From contig NZ_NPEA01000003.1 in the NCBI RefSeq assembly GCF_002812205.1, positions 62,001 to 126,000 on the forward strand: 64,000 nucleotides of DNA. The letters are read 5' to 3'. Every line of letters starts with the position of its first letter. Within the stretch, counting starts at the first letter, position 1. The DNA comes from Leptospira neocaledonica. GTDB taxonomy: Bacteria; Spirochaetota; Leptospiria; Leptospirales; Leptospiraceae. Both the position numbers and the translations under genes were made by a program. The notes below the pieces were generated by a model. It saw nothing but the letters and a program-made list of their open reading frames with translations, ran no database searches and was not told where the DNA came from. This document shows, piece by piece, positions 29,936-39,185 of this stretch.

Positions 29936-30568
29936 ATGGCACTTTCCCAATTAAAACAAAAGATCAGATACAAAGACTGCGGCTTCCAGCGCAGGTACGA
30001 AAGTAGATATTATTGGTTTCCCGAAGAAAGTCCTCCAAGCTGCTTGATAGAAGTCAGCCAAAGAGATCCATATCATGACATGACTTTGTACATGTTGGTG
30101 AATTTAGCTACGATGAAAATTATCGATCTCGATGTTGAGGAAGATCGAGTTCCTTACGAAACCTGCCCTCATGCGATCAAAACTTATTCATATCTTATTG
30201 GAGAAGATATATCTTATAATAAAATTATGAGAAAATTCCCCGAGGATAAAACGATAGGTTGCCTTCATATAAACGAACTCCTACAAAACGCTGCCCAAAG
30301 TTTTTCTTCTGCATACGCTTTCTTCTTAAAGGAAAGAAATTTTCCACCTGAATGGGATGAATACAGAATGTACCAAGGTGACTTGGATCCAAAATCCAGA
30401 AGAGAGATCGGACGGCATTGGTGGATGAAAGACAAAGGTGTCCGAAATTCCTGTTATAGTTTCTCAGATAGACATGAAACTCCCGAATTGAAGCAGCAAG
30501 TGAAACCTCTTGACAGTATTACTTCTTTGATGGTAAAAGAATTTCGAAGTGCCAGAGGCGATCGTTAA
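29936..30568 (+). CDS. DUF2889-like protein
   Basis: 210 residues with an AGGAG site five bases before the ATG. The pattern fits DUF2889: RDPYHDMTLYMLVNLATMKIIDLDVEEDRVPYETCPHA, then KTIGCLHINELL, with conserved Cys and His that could bind metal. Function unknown. A TTGACA promoter for the following tRNA gene lies inside its last codons. Confidence 0.75.
   Translation: MALSQLKQKIRYKDCGFQRRYESRYYWFPEESPPSCLIEVSQRDPYHDMTLYMLVNLATMKIIDLDVEEDRVPYETCPHAIKTYSYLIGEDISYNKIMRKFPEDKTIGCLHINELLQNAAQSFSSAYAFFLKERNFPPEWDEYRMYQGDLDPKSRREIGRHWWMKDKGVRNSCYSFSDRHETPELKQQVKPLDSITSLMVKEFRSARGDR
30510..30539 (+). promoter_or_regulatory. Candidate tRNA-Thr promoter inside the DUF2889 gene
   Basis: A perfect TTGACA at 30510-30515 and TAAAAG at 30534-30539, 18 bases apart. 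A start near 30546 would lie about 28 bases before the tRNA. Confidence 0.4.
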
Positions 30569-30572
30569 AGTT

Positions 30573-30645
<73 letters not shown>

Positions 30646-30678
30646 GTCTTATTTTCCTTAAAATTCCGATCTTATAAT

Positions 30679-31866
30679 ATGATGATCCGAAGTTTTACGA
30701 TATTTATTTTATCCATTTGGTACTGCCCGATTTTTGCAGATATCACCCAAAACTGTGATAAAAAAAATATCTGTTCTTCAATAGAAACGGAGAACAACGA
30801 AACCTCAGTTTATCTCCAAGCCAAAAATCTAATCCCTGGAACTCATATCACAGTTTATACTTCAATCGAAGGTTCTAATATAGAAACAGAACCCCAAAGC
30901 CCGATCTCTTTTGTATTAAACGATTCAGAAAAGAAGAAGGTACTGACGTTCAAAAAGAAAGAGAATACGGATGCTCCCATTTCGGTAGCAGTATTGGCAG
31001 TTGCCTATTACGGGGACTTATCCGCAAAACATGACGAAACTTATGTATATACTCTTCCTTACGAAGGCAAATCTTGGATCTCAGTAGGTTATAATAGCGG
31101 AGAAGAACATAAAGGTGGAGGAGCCTATTCACTAGACTTCGTCCTCCCGGAAGGAACTTCACTTTTAGCAGCAAGAGATGGAATCGTAGTAGAAACAGAA
31201 GACAAATTTACAGAAGGAAGAAGGGACCCTAAACTTATAGATAAAGCAAATCGAATCGTGATAGAACATTCGGATGGAACAGTCGCAATCTATGGACATC
31301 TAAAATCCAAAGGTGTATTCGTAAAACCAGGGGAGAAGGTAATAGCAGGGCAAAAAATCGGACTCTCCGGAGACACTGGATTCAGCACCGGACCTCATCT
31401 TCACTTCGAAGTTTATAAACCGGAAGAGAACCGTAAGAAAAAAAGTTTTGCGACGATTTTCAAAACAGAATCCGAAGAAAAAGAATATTTAAGCGAGGAG
31501 AATGCTTACTGGACTCCGGACGGAAAAACTCCTCCCGGATTTCCGATTACCAATTTAGAAGAATTGTGTATCAGCCATTCCATTCCGGATCCTGAAAAGC
31601 CAATAACTTGTCCCGATAAGATCCAAACAAAAAGGAAATTTTATCTTTCTATCCCGATCTATAAATCCGGGCCTTATACTTTTAAGGCAGAATTCATTTC
31701 TTTAAAAACCAAAAAGGTAAGTTTTACCTTTCAGGAAAAAATCCCGGGCGGAATCAATTTCGTGGCATGGGAAATATCGCCCGTCTTGAACGCTGGAAAG
31801 TATAAGATCAAATTTTATCTAGAAGAAAAAGCAATCGGAGAAAGATCCTTACAAATCCTTCCTTGA
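30679..31866 (+). CDS. Exported M23-family (LytM-like) peptidase
   Basis: About 396 residues from the ATG at 30679 (30682 is equally possible). The longer open frame begins inside the tRNA gene and is rejected. A signal peptide (MMIRSFTIFILSIWYCPIFA) is followed by a beta-rich domain, then the M23 metallopeptidase domain. There, HKGGGAYSLDF supplies zinc ligands, IVIEHSDGTVAIYGHLKSKG follows, and GPHLHFEVY closes the site. M23 enzymes cut peptidoglycan cross-links. A C-terminal domain of about 130 residues has no match. There is no ribosome site, and TATAAT stands directly before the ATG. Confidence 0.85.
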   Translation: MMIRSFTIFILSIWYCPIFADITQNCDKKNICSSIETENNETSVYLQAKNLIPGTHITVYTSIEGSNIETEPQSPISFVLNDSEKKKVLTFKKKENTDAPISVAVLAVAYYGDLSAKHDETYVYTLPYEGKSWISVGYNSGEEHKGGGAYSLDFVLPEGTSLLAARDGIVVETEDKFTEGRRDPKLIDKANRIVIEHSDGTVAIYGHLKSKGVFVKPGEKVIAGQKIGLSGDTGFSTGPHLHFEVYKPEENRKKKSFATIFKTESEEKEYLSEENAYWTPDGKTPPGFPITNLEELCISHSIPDPEKPITCPDKIQTKRKFYLSIPIYKSGPYTFKAEFISLKTKKVSFTFQEKIPGGINFVAWEISPVLNAGKYKIKFYLEEKAIGERSLQILP

Positions 31867-31900
31867 CCTAAATTAGCGGTCGGGTGAAAAGGATCGATCC

Positions 31901-32923
31901 ATGTCTAATTTTATAGTAATCGGGCTTTGCTTTCTATTCGGAATACTTATCCGTAGCAAAGGAAAATTTCCTTCCGATTCTCATAAGGTTATTAATTCAT
32001 TTATCATTACTGTTTCCCTTCCTTGTATGGAGTTCGGACCTCTACGTCATGCTTCTCTGGACGGGAACTTCTTAACCTTTGCGGCGATGCCCTGGGTATT
32101 ATTCGCATTCGGATTTTTATTTTTCAGCCTAGTAGGAAAATTCCTAAATTGGAAAGAAAGCACAATCATATGTCTTTGCCTTTCCGCAGGATTAGGAAAC
32201 ACTTCCTTTTTAGGAATACCGCTGATAGAGTCCTATTATTCGAAAGACGGACTTCCTACAGTACTCATCATTGACCAACTCGGAACATTTCTCACTCTTG
32301 CCATTCCTGGAACTTATTTAGGAACAAAGGCCAGGCATGCTCTCCAATCCTCAGAAACCAAGTCCTCACTTTGGAAGACATTATTCACATTCCCTCCCTT
32401 TATCGCGTTATTGGTCTCTTTGGCTTCTCGTCCGATTTCGGTTCCACCAGAGCTTGAATCAGCGATCTCAAGGATCGGAGATACCCTGATCCCGTTAGCT
32501 CTTTTTTCAGTCGGATACCAACTTCCTGGAACCATTCGCATCAATTCTGAAGAACCAAATGCCGAAAATCCCAAGAGAGAATCAGATGATTCTAGTAGGA
32601 TAAGAATTCCTTTGTTATTCGGCTTAGTATTCAAATTGATCATCGGCCCCGTCTTGGTCTGGCTTTGTTTCGGAACCTTCTTCCATTATTCCGAAAAGAA
32701 TTTAGGCGCAGATTTTCTCCGAAATTTTAAGATACTAATCATGGAATCGGCAATGGCTCCTATGATCACCGGAAGTCTTCTCGCAGCAGAATGGAGACTT
32801 GCGCCTAGATTGGCCGTTTCCCTAGTCGGAATTGGAATACCGCTTTCTTTTCTAACGACCTTGGGATTGTATTACCTCCTGGAGAATCAGGCGTGGACTG
32901 GAACGATCTTTTTCGGGCAGTAA
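31901..32923 (+). CDS. AEC-family transporter (auxin efflux carrier type)
   Basis: 340 residues, ATG with AAGGATC upstream. About ten hydrophobic segments. The pattern NSFIITVSLPCMEF, LSAGLGNTSFLGIPLIESYY and ILIMESAMAPMITGSLLA agrees with the membrane transport protein family that includes bacterial malate and auxin-type carriers. A hydrophilic loop of about 25 residues splits the two halves (EEPNAENPKRESDDSS). Inner membrane; substrate unknown. Its last 31 bases overlap the ankyrin gene. Confidence 0.88.
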   Translation: MSNFIVIGLCFLFGILIRSKGKFPSDSHKVINSFIITVSLPCMEFGPLRHASLDGNFLTFAAMPWVLFAFGFLFFSLVGKFLNWKESTIICLCLSAGLGNTSFLGIPLIESYYSKDGLPTVLIIDQLGTFLTLAIPGTYLGTKARHALQSSETKSSLWKTLFTFPPFIALLVSLASRPISVPPELESAISRIGDTLIPLALFSVGYQLPGTIRINSEEPNAENPKRESDDSSRIRIPLLFGLVFKLIIGPVLVWLCFGTFFHYSEKNLGADFLRNFKILIMESAMAPMITGSLLAAEWRLAPRLAVSLVGIGIPLSFLTTLGLYYLLENQAWTGTIFFGQ

Positions 32924-33990
32924 AAACAGGTAACAACGGAACCCTTCGCGCCTTATTATCCGAGGCTGCGACAAGAGATGGTTTTGCAGAAGAATTTCCT
33001 GAACTGAGAGATTCGTATGGCTGCGGACTTTTGTATTGGGCCATCAAAGAAGGAAATAAAGAAGCCACCAATCTTTTAGTAGAATACGGCTCCGATCCAA
33101 ATGAAACAAGCTCGAGAGGAGAGACAGCGCTACTTCTCGCATTGGAATCTGAAAATACAGAACTCACCACAATTCTCTTGGATTACGGTGCAGATCCTGA
33201 ACTCAGAGATATGGACGGGAACACTCCTCTAACCAGAGCGATCAGCTCCGGAAAATTAGAATTAGTAGAGATCTTATTCGATCTACCCAATCATCCTCCT
33301 GATATAGAATCCAGAAATGGAGAAGGTTATTCTCCACTTTTACTCGCAGTGGATATGGGCCATTTAGAGATCGCAGAATATCTGGTAACCAAAGGTGCTG
33401 ATCCTAAAAAGAAAAATTCCGAAGGCCGGACTATCCTCCATCTTACCGCATTACATAATGATTATGAGATATTAGATTTATTCTCTGAGAATAAAGAAGT
33501 GCGTTCTTTATTGGAGAATAAGGACCAAGACGGAAATACTCCTCTTTTACTTTCCGCATTATACGATAGCGTAGAATGTCTGGAAAGATTATTAAATCTC
33601 GGAGCGGATCCTTTGGCCAGAAACCTAAGCGGTAAAACAGCTAAAGAAGAAGCTTATAGAATGAAATTCCATCATACCCTGAAGGTAGTGGATAAGGCCA
33701 CGATCACTTTATTATTCAGAGCTTCTTCTGAAGGAAAAACGGATACTGTGGAAAAAATACTAAGCAACGGTTACGACGCAGAAGTTCGGGACATGCTTGG
33801 TCGCACACCATTATTGCTTGCCGTAAAATCCGGGAAAACAGATTTGATCGAATTATTAATGAAAAATGGAGCTTCTCCTTATTCTACTGATAAGGAGGGA
33901 AATTCTCCTTTAGCTCTTGCAGAAGCTTCTGAAAGTCCTGCACTTCAACAGATATTTAAACAATTCCTGAATCCGGAAGAAGGAAAATAA
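32893..33990 (+). CDS. Ankyrin-repeat protein
   Basis: 365 residues from a GTG at 32893, preceded by TGGAGAA at the right distance, although this lies inside the transporter gene. Some nine ankyrin repeats fill the chain (for example GETALLLALESENTELTTILLDYGAD and GRTPLLLAVKSGKTDLIELLMKNGAS). No signal peptide, membrane segment or catalytic domain, so it is a cytoplasmic binding protein. The 31-base overlap with the AEC transporter suggests coupled expression. Confidence 0.92.
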   Translation: MDWNDLFRAVKTGNNGTLRALLSEAATRDGFAEEFPELRDSYGCGLLYWAIKEGNKEATNLLVEYGSDPNETSSRGETALLLALESENTELTTILLDYGADPELRDMDGNTPLTRAISSGKLELVEILFDLPNHPPDIESRNGEGYSPLLLAVDMGHLEIAEYLVTKGADPKKKNSEGRTILHLTALHNDYEILDLFSENKEVRSLLENKDQDGNTPLLLSALYDSVECLERLLNLGADPLARNLSGKTAKEEAYRMKFHHTLKVVDKATITLLFRASSEGKTDTVEKILSNGYDAEVRDMLGRTPLLLAVKSGKTDLIELLMKNGASPYSTDKEGNSPLALAEASESPALQQIFKQFLNPEEGK

Positions 33991-33991
33991 T

Positions 33992-34543
33992 TTAGATCCT
34001 ACTTCTTTTGATGATCTTTTCGAAAAGTTCTTCCGGATCTGCGCTAACTTCTATCCATTCTCTGGTTTGAGAATCTAAAAAACCTTCCTCTACCATATGA
34101 TCCAGTTGCTGCAGTAGCGGATCAAAAAAGCCATTTACGTTCAGAATACCTATCGGTTTAGAAAGAACTCCTAGCTGATTCCATGAAGTAACTTCTACCA
34201 ATTCCTCTAAGGTCCCGATCCCACCTGGCAAAGCAATAAATGCAATGGACTTTTCGTACATGAGAAGTTTTCTTTCATGCATTGTTGGAACTAAGATCAA
34301 CTCTGTAATTTCTTTATGAGCAATCTCTTTACTGGATAGAAACTCGGGAAGAACTCCAATCACAGTTCCGCCTTTTTCTAAAACGGCATCTGCAACTGCT
34401 CCCATTAATCCTGAGGTAGCTCCACCATACACCAGTCCCACTCCCTCTGTGGCCATAAGATGACCTAAGAATACTGCGGCTTGGAGATAACGAGGTTCTT
34501 TTCCAGGTCTGGACCCGCAGAATACACAAATGGCTGGTTTCAT
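33992..34543 (-). CDS. LOG-family protein (TIGR00730 type)
   Basis: 183 residues. VFCGSRPGKEPRY at the start, GLVYGGATSGLMGAVADAVL, VPTMHERK and PGGIGTLEELVEVTSWNQLG are the full LOG signature. Family members cleave nucleoside monophosphates, best known as cytokinin-activating phosphoribohydrolases in plants; in most bacteria the role is unsettled. Cytoplasmic. It ends one base past the ankyrin gene, on the opposite strand. Confidence 0.92.
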   Translation of the reverse strand: MKPAICVFCGSRPGKEPRYLQAAVFLGHLMATEGVGLVYGGATSGLMGAVADAVLEKGGTVIGVLPEFLSSKEIAHKEITELILVPTMHERKLLMYEKSIAFIALPGGIGTLEELVEVTSWNQLGVLSKPIGILNVNGFFDPLLQQLDHMVEEGFLDSQTREWIEVSADPEELFEKIIKRSRI

Positions 34544-34621
34544 CTGAGTCAGGATCGATTTTGAAGGAGGTTTGGCAACCTGATTTGAGAGAAGGAACAG
34601 ATCTTAAGAAAGATTTTGAAT

Positions 34622-34873
34622 CTATCCTTCGTTCGGATAAATGATGATCTCTGTATAAGGGAATTCTTGTTTTAATTCGTCTAGTAAAGCTCCCAAGATC
34701 TTAGGAAATTCGGAAGGGTCGGTTTCCTTTTTGAACTCCAATCTGAACTCAAGAAATTTCCTTTCTCCCTTAGATCTGGCTTTCAGATCATAAATTTTAG
34801 AAACCTGGGAGAACCGATCCGAAAGAATGTTTCGGACAATCTCTTTATATTCATCCGAAAAGTCGAAAGCCAT
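34622..34873 (-). CDS. Small hypothetical protein
   Basis: 83 residues, ATG start. The pattern of an amphipathic helix (DEYKEIVRNILSDRF), strand, helix, strand ending in TEIIIYPNEG suggests a compact alpha/beta domain. No family recognised and no signal peptide. It could be co-transcribed with the LOG gene 78 bases downstream. Confidence 0.6.
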   Translation of the reverse strand: MAFDFSDEYKEIVRNILSDRFSQVSKIYDLKARSKGERKFLEFRLEFKKETDPSEFPKILGALLDELKQEFPYTEIIIYPNEG

Positions 34874-35008
34874 ACCTCAAAACTTTCGATTTTAGGAAAA
34901 TACTTCCTCCCTTTTTTCATTCTTCCTATAAAAAAGAATTGGAGTCTTGCGTCCAAGATACTTAGTCTTTCCGTTTACAAAGCCACGCGAAATACTTAGA
35001 GGTAGACC

Positions 35009-36262
35009 TTGCAGACTTTCCTGAAACTTTCCGCATCCATATTCTTAGGCATCTTTCTGTTCGTTTCCGGTCCTGTATATTCTCAGGGCAAATTACCGGA
35101 TCCGGAAGCCCTGGAAAAAGAAGCAGACGAGCTGGAATACCAGGCCGGCAAGTCCCAAGTCCAAGCGGAAAGAAGAAGGCTGGCATTACTCGCCGCAGAA
35201 AAAAGAAAACAAGCTGCAGAGGTCCGAAACGAACTTCATGATAGGGAATTGTCCAAACCTTATGATCGACCTACCCTGGACATCCAATTCGCAGCATTAC
35301 AATCGACTTGGGAATCGGAGGTAATGGCCAGACAAAAGAATATCGGCGTTAATAATTACAATGCCATCCTTTCTGCTTCCGGTGCTTATCAGAACGCGCA
35401 AACAACTGCTGCAGGCGCCGGAGTAAATCCGAACTTGTTAAACGACAGTATCACAAGTTATTCCAGTCCCCAAGGAAATACTAAAACAGCATTTCCGATC
35501 AAACTTTCTTATTTAAATACTGCCAAAACTTTCGGGATAGAATTCAATTATTTAGATCTAAAGATTAGACCTTCTTACACAACCGTGGACACTGCATCCG
35601 CATTGTCAGCACTTGCCCCAGTCCAATATCATTCCGTTCAATACAGAAGATTGGATTATTCTTTGAACCTTGCTTGGTATATGCATACCGCAACAGGAAG
35701 AATTGGTTTCGCAGTAGGGGCAAGAAACTTAGATATCATCTCCAGCGAATATGGAGTGATCCCTGGGAATTATGGGTTCGGAAAATCGGAAGAAAAAGCA
35801 GGAGGACTTGGTCCTCAGATTGGAGTTAGGATCTTCAAAAATTTTAACGCATTCTTAGTGGGGCATTTCAAAGCGGATTATTTCAGAACTGTAGGACATT
35901 ATAATCGAAACACACAAGGTGTTCTAAACGGAATTTCAGGACCTTATATTTTAGATACTGCTCCTCCGGGCGGGTTAAAAGAAAATCTGCTCAGTAGAAC
36001 CGGATACGAAATTGATGTAGGTCTTTCCTTACTCAGAAGCCGTTGGTTGAAATACACATTAGGATTCCAATATACGGAATTGATCTCTAAAGTTTCTGGT
36101 TATAATTATAATCCGAATGTTCTTCCTGGATCACCCGGAGATATATTATTCTTAAATCAGGTATCCAAACCTTTAGATCAAATCTCCACAGGCTCGGCCT
36201 TACAGAAAGAAGTGCATGATAAATTTTATGGAATTTATCTAAGTTTAACTTTGACTATTTAG
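35009..36262 (+). CDS. Outer-membrane beta-barrel protein with helical N-terminal segment
   Basis: 417 residues from a TTG start with AGAGGT upstream; no ATG gives a signal peptide. The signal peptide (about 1-25, ending VYSQ) is followed by a charged helix of about 65 residues (EALEKEADELEYQAGKSQVQAERRR). After it come many alternating strands with aromatic ends, as in a beta-barrel, and the final strand GIYLSLTLTI. Likely an outer-membrane porin-like or surface protein; ligand unknown. Single gene. Confidence 0.75.
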   Translation: MQTFLKLSASIFLGIFLFVSGPVYSQGKLPDPEALEKEADELEYQAGKSQVQAERRRLALLAAEKRKQAAEVRNELHDRELSKPYDRPTLDIQFAALQSTWESEVMARQKNIGVNNYNAILSASGAYQNAQTTAAGAGVNPNLLNDSITSYSSPQGNTKTAFPIKLSYLNTAKTFGIEFNYLDLKIRPSYTTVDTASALSALAPVQYHSVQYRRLDYSLNLAWYMHTATGRIGFAVGARNLDIISSEYGVIPGNYGFGKSEEKAGGLGPQIGVRIFKNFNAFLVGHFKADYFRTVGHYNRNTQGVLNGISGPYILDTAPPGGLKENLLSRTGYEIDVGLSLLRSRWLKYTLGFQYTELISKVSGYNYNPNVLPGSPGDILFLNQVSKPLDQISTGSALQKEVHDKFYGIYLSLTLTI

Positions 36263-36279
36263 GAAGGAAGAAGAATGAA

Positions 36280-36305
36280 AAGCGCCGTTTGTGAGTACGG
36301 CGCTT
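36280..36305. terminator. Hairpin between convergent genes
   Basis: AAGCGCCGT and ACGGCGCTT form a perfect 9-base stem with an 8-base loop. A TTTTC run follows on the minus strand, so it mainly ends the 36318-36836 gene. Confidence 0.75.
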
Positions 36306-36317
36306 GAAATTGGAAAA

Positions 36318-36836
36318 TTAAGCTGTTTGAGTGGAAGCCACAAATCCGTTCTTTTCCAATAGATAATAGGAACCGAACAGAACGGAAACATAAGTGAAAT
36401 CTCCGAGCAGGCTATATTTGAAGAAAGGGATCGCAGCAATATAACATTCTACTAATCCGAGTCCATTCAAAGTATACATTCCGGAAGTCAACCAAACGAA
36501 GAAGTTGGTGATTAAGAAGAATGAAACAGAACCTGCAAGACCGGCAATCGCAAGAGATCCAAGGCCCAAACGATCTTTAATTTTCATTCCTACGACTGCA
36601 TAAACTACAAACAATCCATAAATCACTGGGATCATTTCGTGAAGTCCGATCACCAAGTCGCTGATCAGCATAATTCCCAAAGGAAGAGCAATCGCTAACC
36701 AACGGTTAGAGAAATAAACTCCGCCGAAAATGGAAATCGCCAAAACCGGAGTGAAGTTCGGTAAATGAGGAAGAAAACGACTAAGAACCGCAAGTACGAG
36801 TAATGCGAAAGCTACCAAATTTTTAGATAGTGACAT
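36318..36836 (-). CDS. DUF6580-like membrane protein (putative transport protein)
   Basis: 172 residues with five or six membrane segments. RFLPHLPNFTPVLAISIFGGVYF, LPLGIMLISDLVIGLHE and SFFLITNFFVWL...LGLVECYIAAIPFFKYSLLGDFTY follow the DUF6580 family pattern. That family resembles the substrate-binding S components of ECF vitamin transporters. No ECF ATPase or T component is close, so the substrate is unknown. Inner membrane. Confidence 0.72.
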   Translation of the reverse strand: MSLSKNLVAFALLVLAVLSRFLPHLPNFTPVLAISIFGGVYFSNRWLAIALPLGIMLISDLVIGLHEMIPVIYGLFVVYAVVGMKIKDRLGLGSLAIAGLAGSVSFFLITNFFVWLTSGMYTLNGLGLVECYIAAIPFFKYSLLGDFTYVSVLFGSYYLLEKNGFVASTQTA

Positions 36837-37006
36837 GTTCTTTCTGGTATCCTTTTACCCGATTTTAGCATAAGTCCTTCAAATTGAAAAGCACTTAGGA
36901 TTAATCAGGGATTTTCGGATAGGATGTTAGGAGAAATCCACCAGTCAATCTTCATTTCCGGGAAAAAGGCTGGGAATTCGGAATCAAAAATCGAGCCTAG
37001 TACTTA

Positions 37007-38206
37007 ATGAAAGCTCCCGATCCGAAAGACTATCCGAACTCGATGGCATTTCTCCAAGACATAACTTCTAAACTCAGAAGTCCGGAAGGTTGCCCTTGGG
37101 ATAGAGAACAAACACATTCTACTTTGGTGCCTTATCTGATCGAAGAATCCCAGGAAGTAGTAGAAGCAATTCTCAAAGGGAACGACGAGAATACTAAGGA
37201 AGAATTGGGAGATCTTTTATTCCAAGTGGTTCTTCATTCCCAAATCGCATCCGAAAGAGGTGCATTCGGTTTGGAAGAAGTGGCGAAAGACGTAGCGGAA
37301 AAATTAGTACTTCGGCACCCTCACGTATTCGATCCGGAAACCAAGGATATCTCTTCTGCGGACGAGGTAGTCGCTAACTGGGATCTATTTAAAGAAAAAG
37401 AAAAACAACTCCGACAAAAAACCTCCAAGTCTAAATCCATTTTATCCGAGGTTCCTGAAACATTCCCTTCTCTATTAAAGGCGGAAAAATTCCAAAAAAA
37501 AGCAGCCAAAGCTGGTTTCGATTGGGAAGATATAAAGGGTGTAGAAGAAAAACTAAATGAAGAATTGCAGGAATTCTTAGAAGAGATCAGAGGAATTTCA
37601 GATCCTTCTTCCAATCAAATTAGGATAGAAGAAGAATTGGGAGATTTACTTTTTACTATCGTGAATCTGGCGAGAAAGTTAGGGGTATCTGCAGAATCTT
37701 CTCTCACTAGAACCAATACAAAGTTCAAACATCGAATAGAATATATAGAAACACGCCTAGGAGAATCGGATCGTAAATTTTCGGAAACCCCTTTAGATGA
37801 GCTGGAAAAACTCTGGAACCAAGCAAAAAAAGGAATCCAAAAACAAACTCAAAATCCATTGGAAGAAAAGCAGGCGATCGTTTCAGAACTAATCCGCGGG
37901 CTTTCTTCTTTTCTAATTTGGAAACAAATCCCTGAAACGGATTGGCCCAAAACTTATAGTTTTTCCTACCAATCGGCTGAGTACTCTTTGGTATTTTCAG
38001 CATTCGGATCTATGACATTATTACCGAGTGCAGATCCTTGGGGAAGAAAGGCCCAGCCAATTTTCTATTTGAATTTATCCGAAAAGAATCCTGGAGCCTG
38101 GGAAGATTTGTCTGGAAATTCTTATAAAACCCAGGAAGATATATATGAGGCAATTTTAGGGTCGATCCACGATTATACAAAGGCAATATCTGGAAAAGAA
38201 GGGTGA
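37007..38206 (+). CDS. mazG: MazG nucleoside triphosphate pyrophosphohydrolase with extra C-terminal region
   Basis: 399 residues; standard MazG is about 265. Two MazG domains are seen at about 10-125 (GCPWDREQTHSTLVPYLIEESQEVVEAI, EELGDLLFQVVLHSQIA) and 150-260 (KAGFDWEDIKGVEEKLNEELQEFLEEI, IEEELGDLLFTIVNLARKL). The conserved acidic residues bind magnesium; MazG hydrolyses NTPs to NMPs and tempers the (p)ppGpp response. Residues 265-399 form an added region with no family match (WKQIPETDWPKTYSFSYQSAEYSLVFSAFG). The core is certain; the addition is unexplained. Confidence 0.93.
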   Translation: MKAPDPKDYPNSMAFLQDITSKLRSPEGCPWDREQTHSTLVPYLIEESQEVVEAILKGNDENTKEELGDLLFQVVLHSQIASERGAFGLEEVAKDVAEKLVLRHPHVFDPETKDISSADEVVANWDLFKEKEKQLRQKTSKSKSILSEVPETFPSLLKAEKFQKKAAKAGFDWEDIKGVEEKLNEELQEFLEEIRGISDPSSNQIRIEEELGDLLFTIVNLARKLGVSAESSLTRTNTKFKHRIEYIETRLGESDRKFSETPLDELEKLWNQAKKGIQKQTQNPLEEKQAIVSELIRGLSSFLIWKQIPETDWPKTYSFSYQSAEYSLVFSAFGSMTLLPSADPWGRKAQPIFYLNLSEKNPGAWEDLSGNSYKTQEDIYEAILGSIHDYTKAISGKEG

Positions 38207-38307
38207 TCCGTTATGGGATACAGCGTTAATAAATTATTTAATAATTTTCCTTAATAAAGACACGGATTTTCCAATCTAGATCGAAAGTTCTATCCGTCTC
38301 CATTATC

Positions 38308-39153
38308 ATGAATGCAAACAAGGAAATACCTTACCAAGGCGACCTTAAAGAAGGTTCCGGTTTGCCTCCAGAAAAACTTAAAATACTTATCGTAGATACA
38401 AGCAAGGTCATCCTTGAAATTATCTCCGCTGAATTCTCCTCATCTTTATTCGCAGTCCAAAAAGTATCTCTTATGGAAGAAGCTGCCAAACTTGCCAGGG
38501 AGAATAAATTCGACTTAATCACTTTAGGGATCCATTTGGAAGGTGGGACTGGATTCGATCTTTGCAAAGAAATCAGAGGTAAAGATAAGAAGGAAAAATT
38601 CGCATCCACAGCGGCCAGGATCATATTCGTAACCTCCGATTTTACTGAGGAAAATAGGATGATTGCTCATAACGCTGGAGCCGACGGTTTTATAGAAAAA
38701 TCCCAGGAACTAAGTTCCTTTCAGTCTACGATAGATGAGATCGTAAAAGATCTGATACAAGAGAAAAAGGATCCTTCTCAAAAGAATCCTAGTTTAGAAA
38801 AACGCAAAGTACTTATCATAGATGATTCCGAACTGAACCTAGTATTGTTCAGAAGATTATTGGAATCAAAAGGTGCGGAAGTCCAAACCGCAATTTCCGG
38901 AAAACATGCACTCCAAATTTTGGAAGAAAATCCAAAGGACTTCCAGGCGATCTTCACTGATATGTACATGCCCGGAATGAATGGGAACGAACTCTGTAGT
39001 ATCGTCCAAAAGAATCCAGCGTTCTCTCAGATTAGATTGGGGATCACTTCCGCCGCGGGCGAATCTTCTTTTACCAGAGACAAAATCCCAAATGGTGTGG
39101 AATTATTTTCCAAACCTTATGATATGCAAGAGATCTGTGATTTTTTGAAATAG
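38308..39153 (+). CDS. Double receiver-domain protein, first receiver degenerate
   Basis: 281 residues with two CheY-like domains and no output domain. Receiver 2 (about 165-281) is complete: KVLIIDDSELN, phospho-acceptor Asp218 in IFTDMYMPGMNG, and FSKPYD. Receiver 1 (about 25-150) has Gly74 in the place of the phosphorylated Asp (LITLGIHLEGGTG), so it cannot be phosphorylated in the usual way and may act as a binding module. Cytoplasmic. The nearest kinase in the window is the hybrid kinase at 25 kb; no link can be shown. Confidence 0.88.
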   Translation: MNANKEIPYQGDLKEGSGLPPEKLKILIVDTSKVILEIISAEFSSSLFAVQKVSLMEEAAKLARENKFDLITLGIHLEGGTGFDLCKEIRGKDKKEKFASTAARIIFVTSDFTEENRMIAHNAGADGFIEKSQELSSFQSTIDEIVKDLIQEKKDPSQKNPSLEKRKVLIIDDSELNLVLFRRLLESKGAEVQTAISGKHALQILEENPKDFQAIFTDMYMPGMNGNELCSIVQKNPAFSQIRLGITSAAGESSFTRDKIPNGVELFSKPYDMQEICDFLK

Positions 39154-39185
39154 TCTAGTTTCGCTTCTGAAGCCTGCTTCATAGG

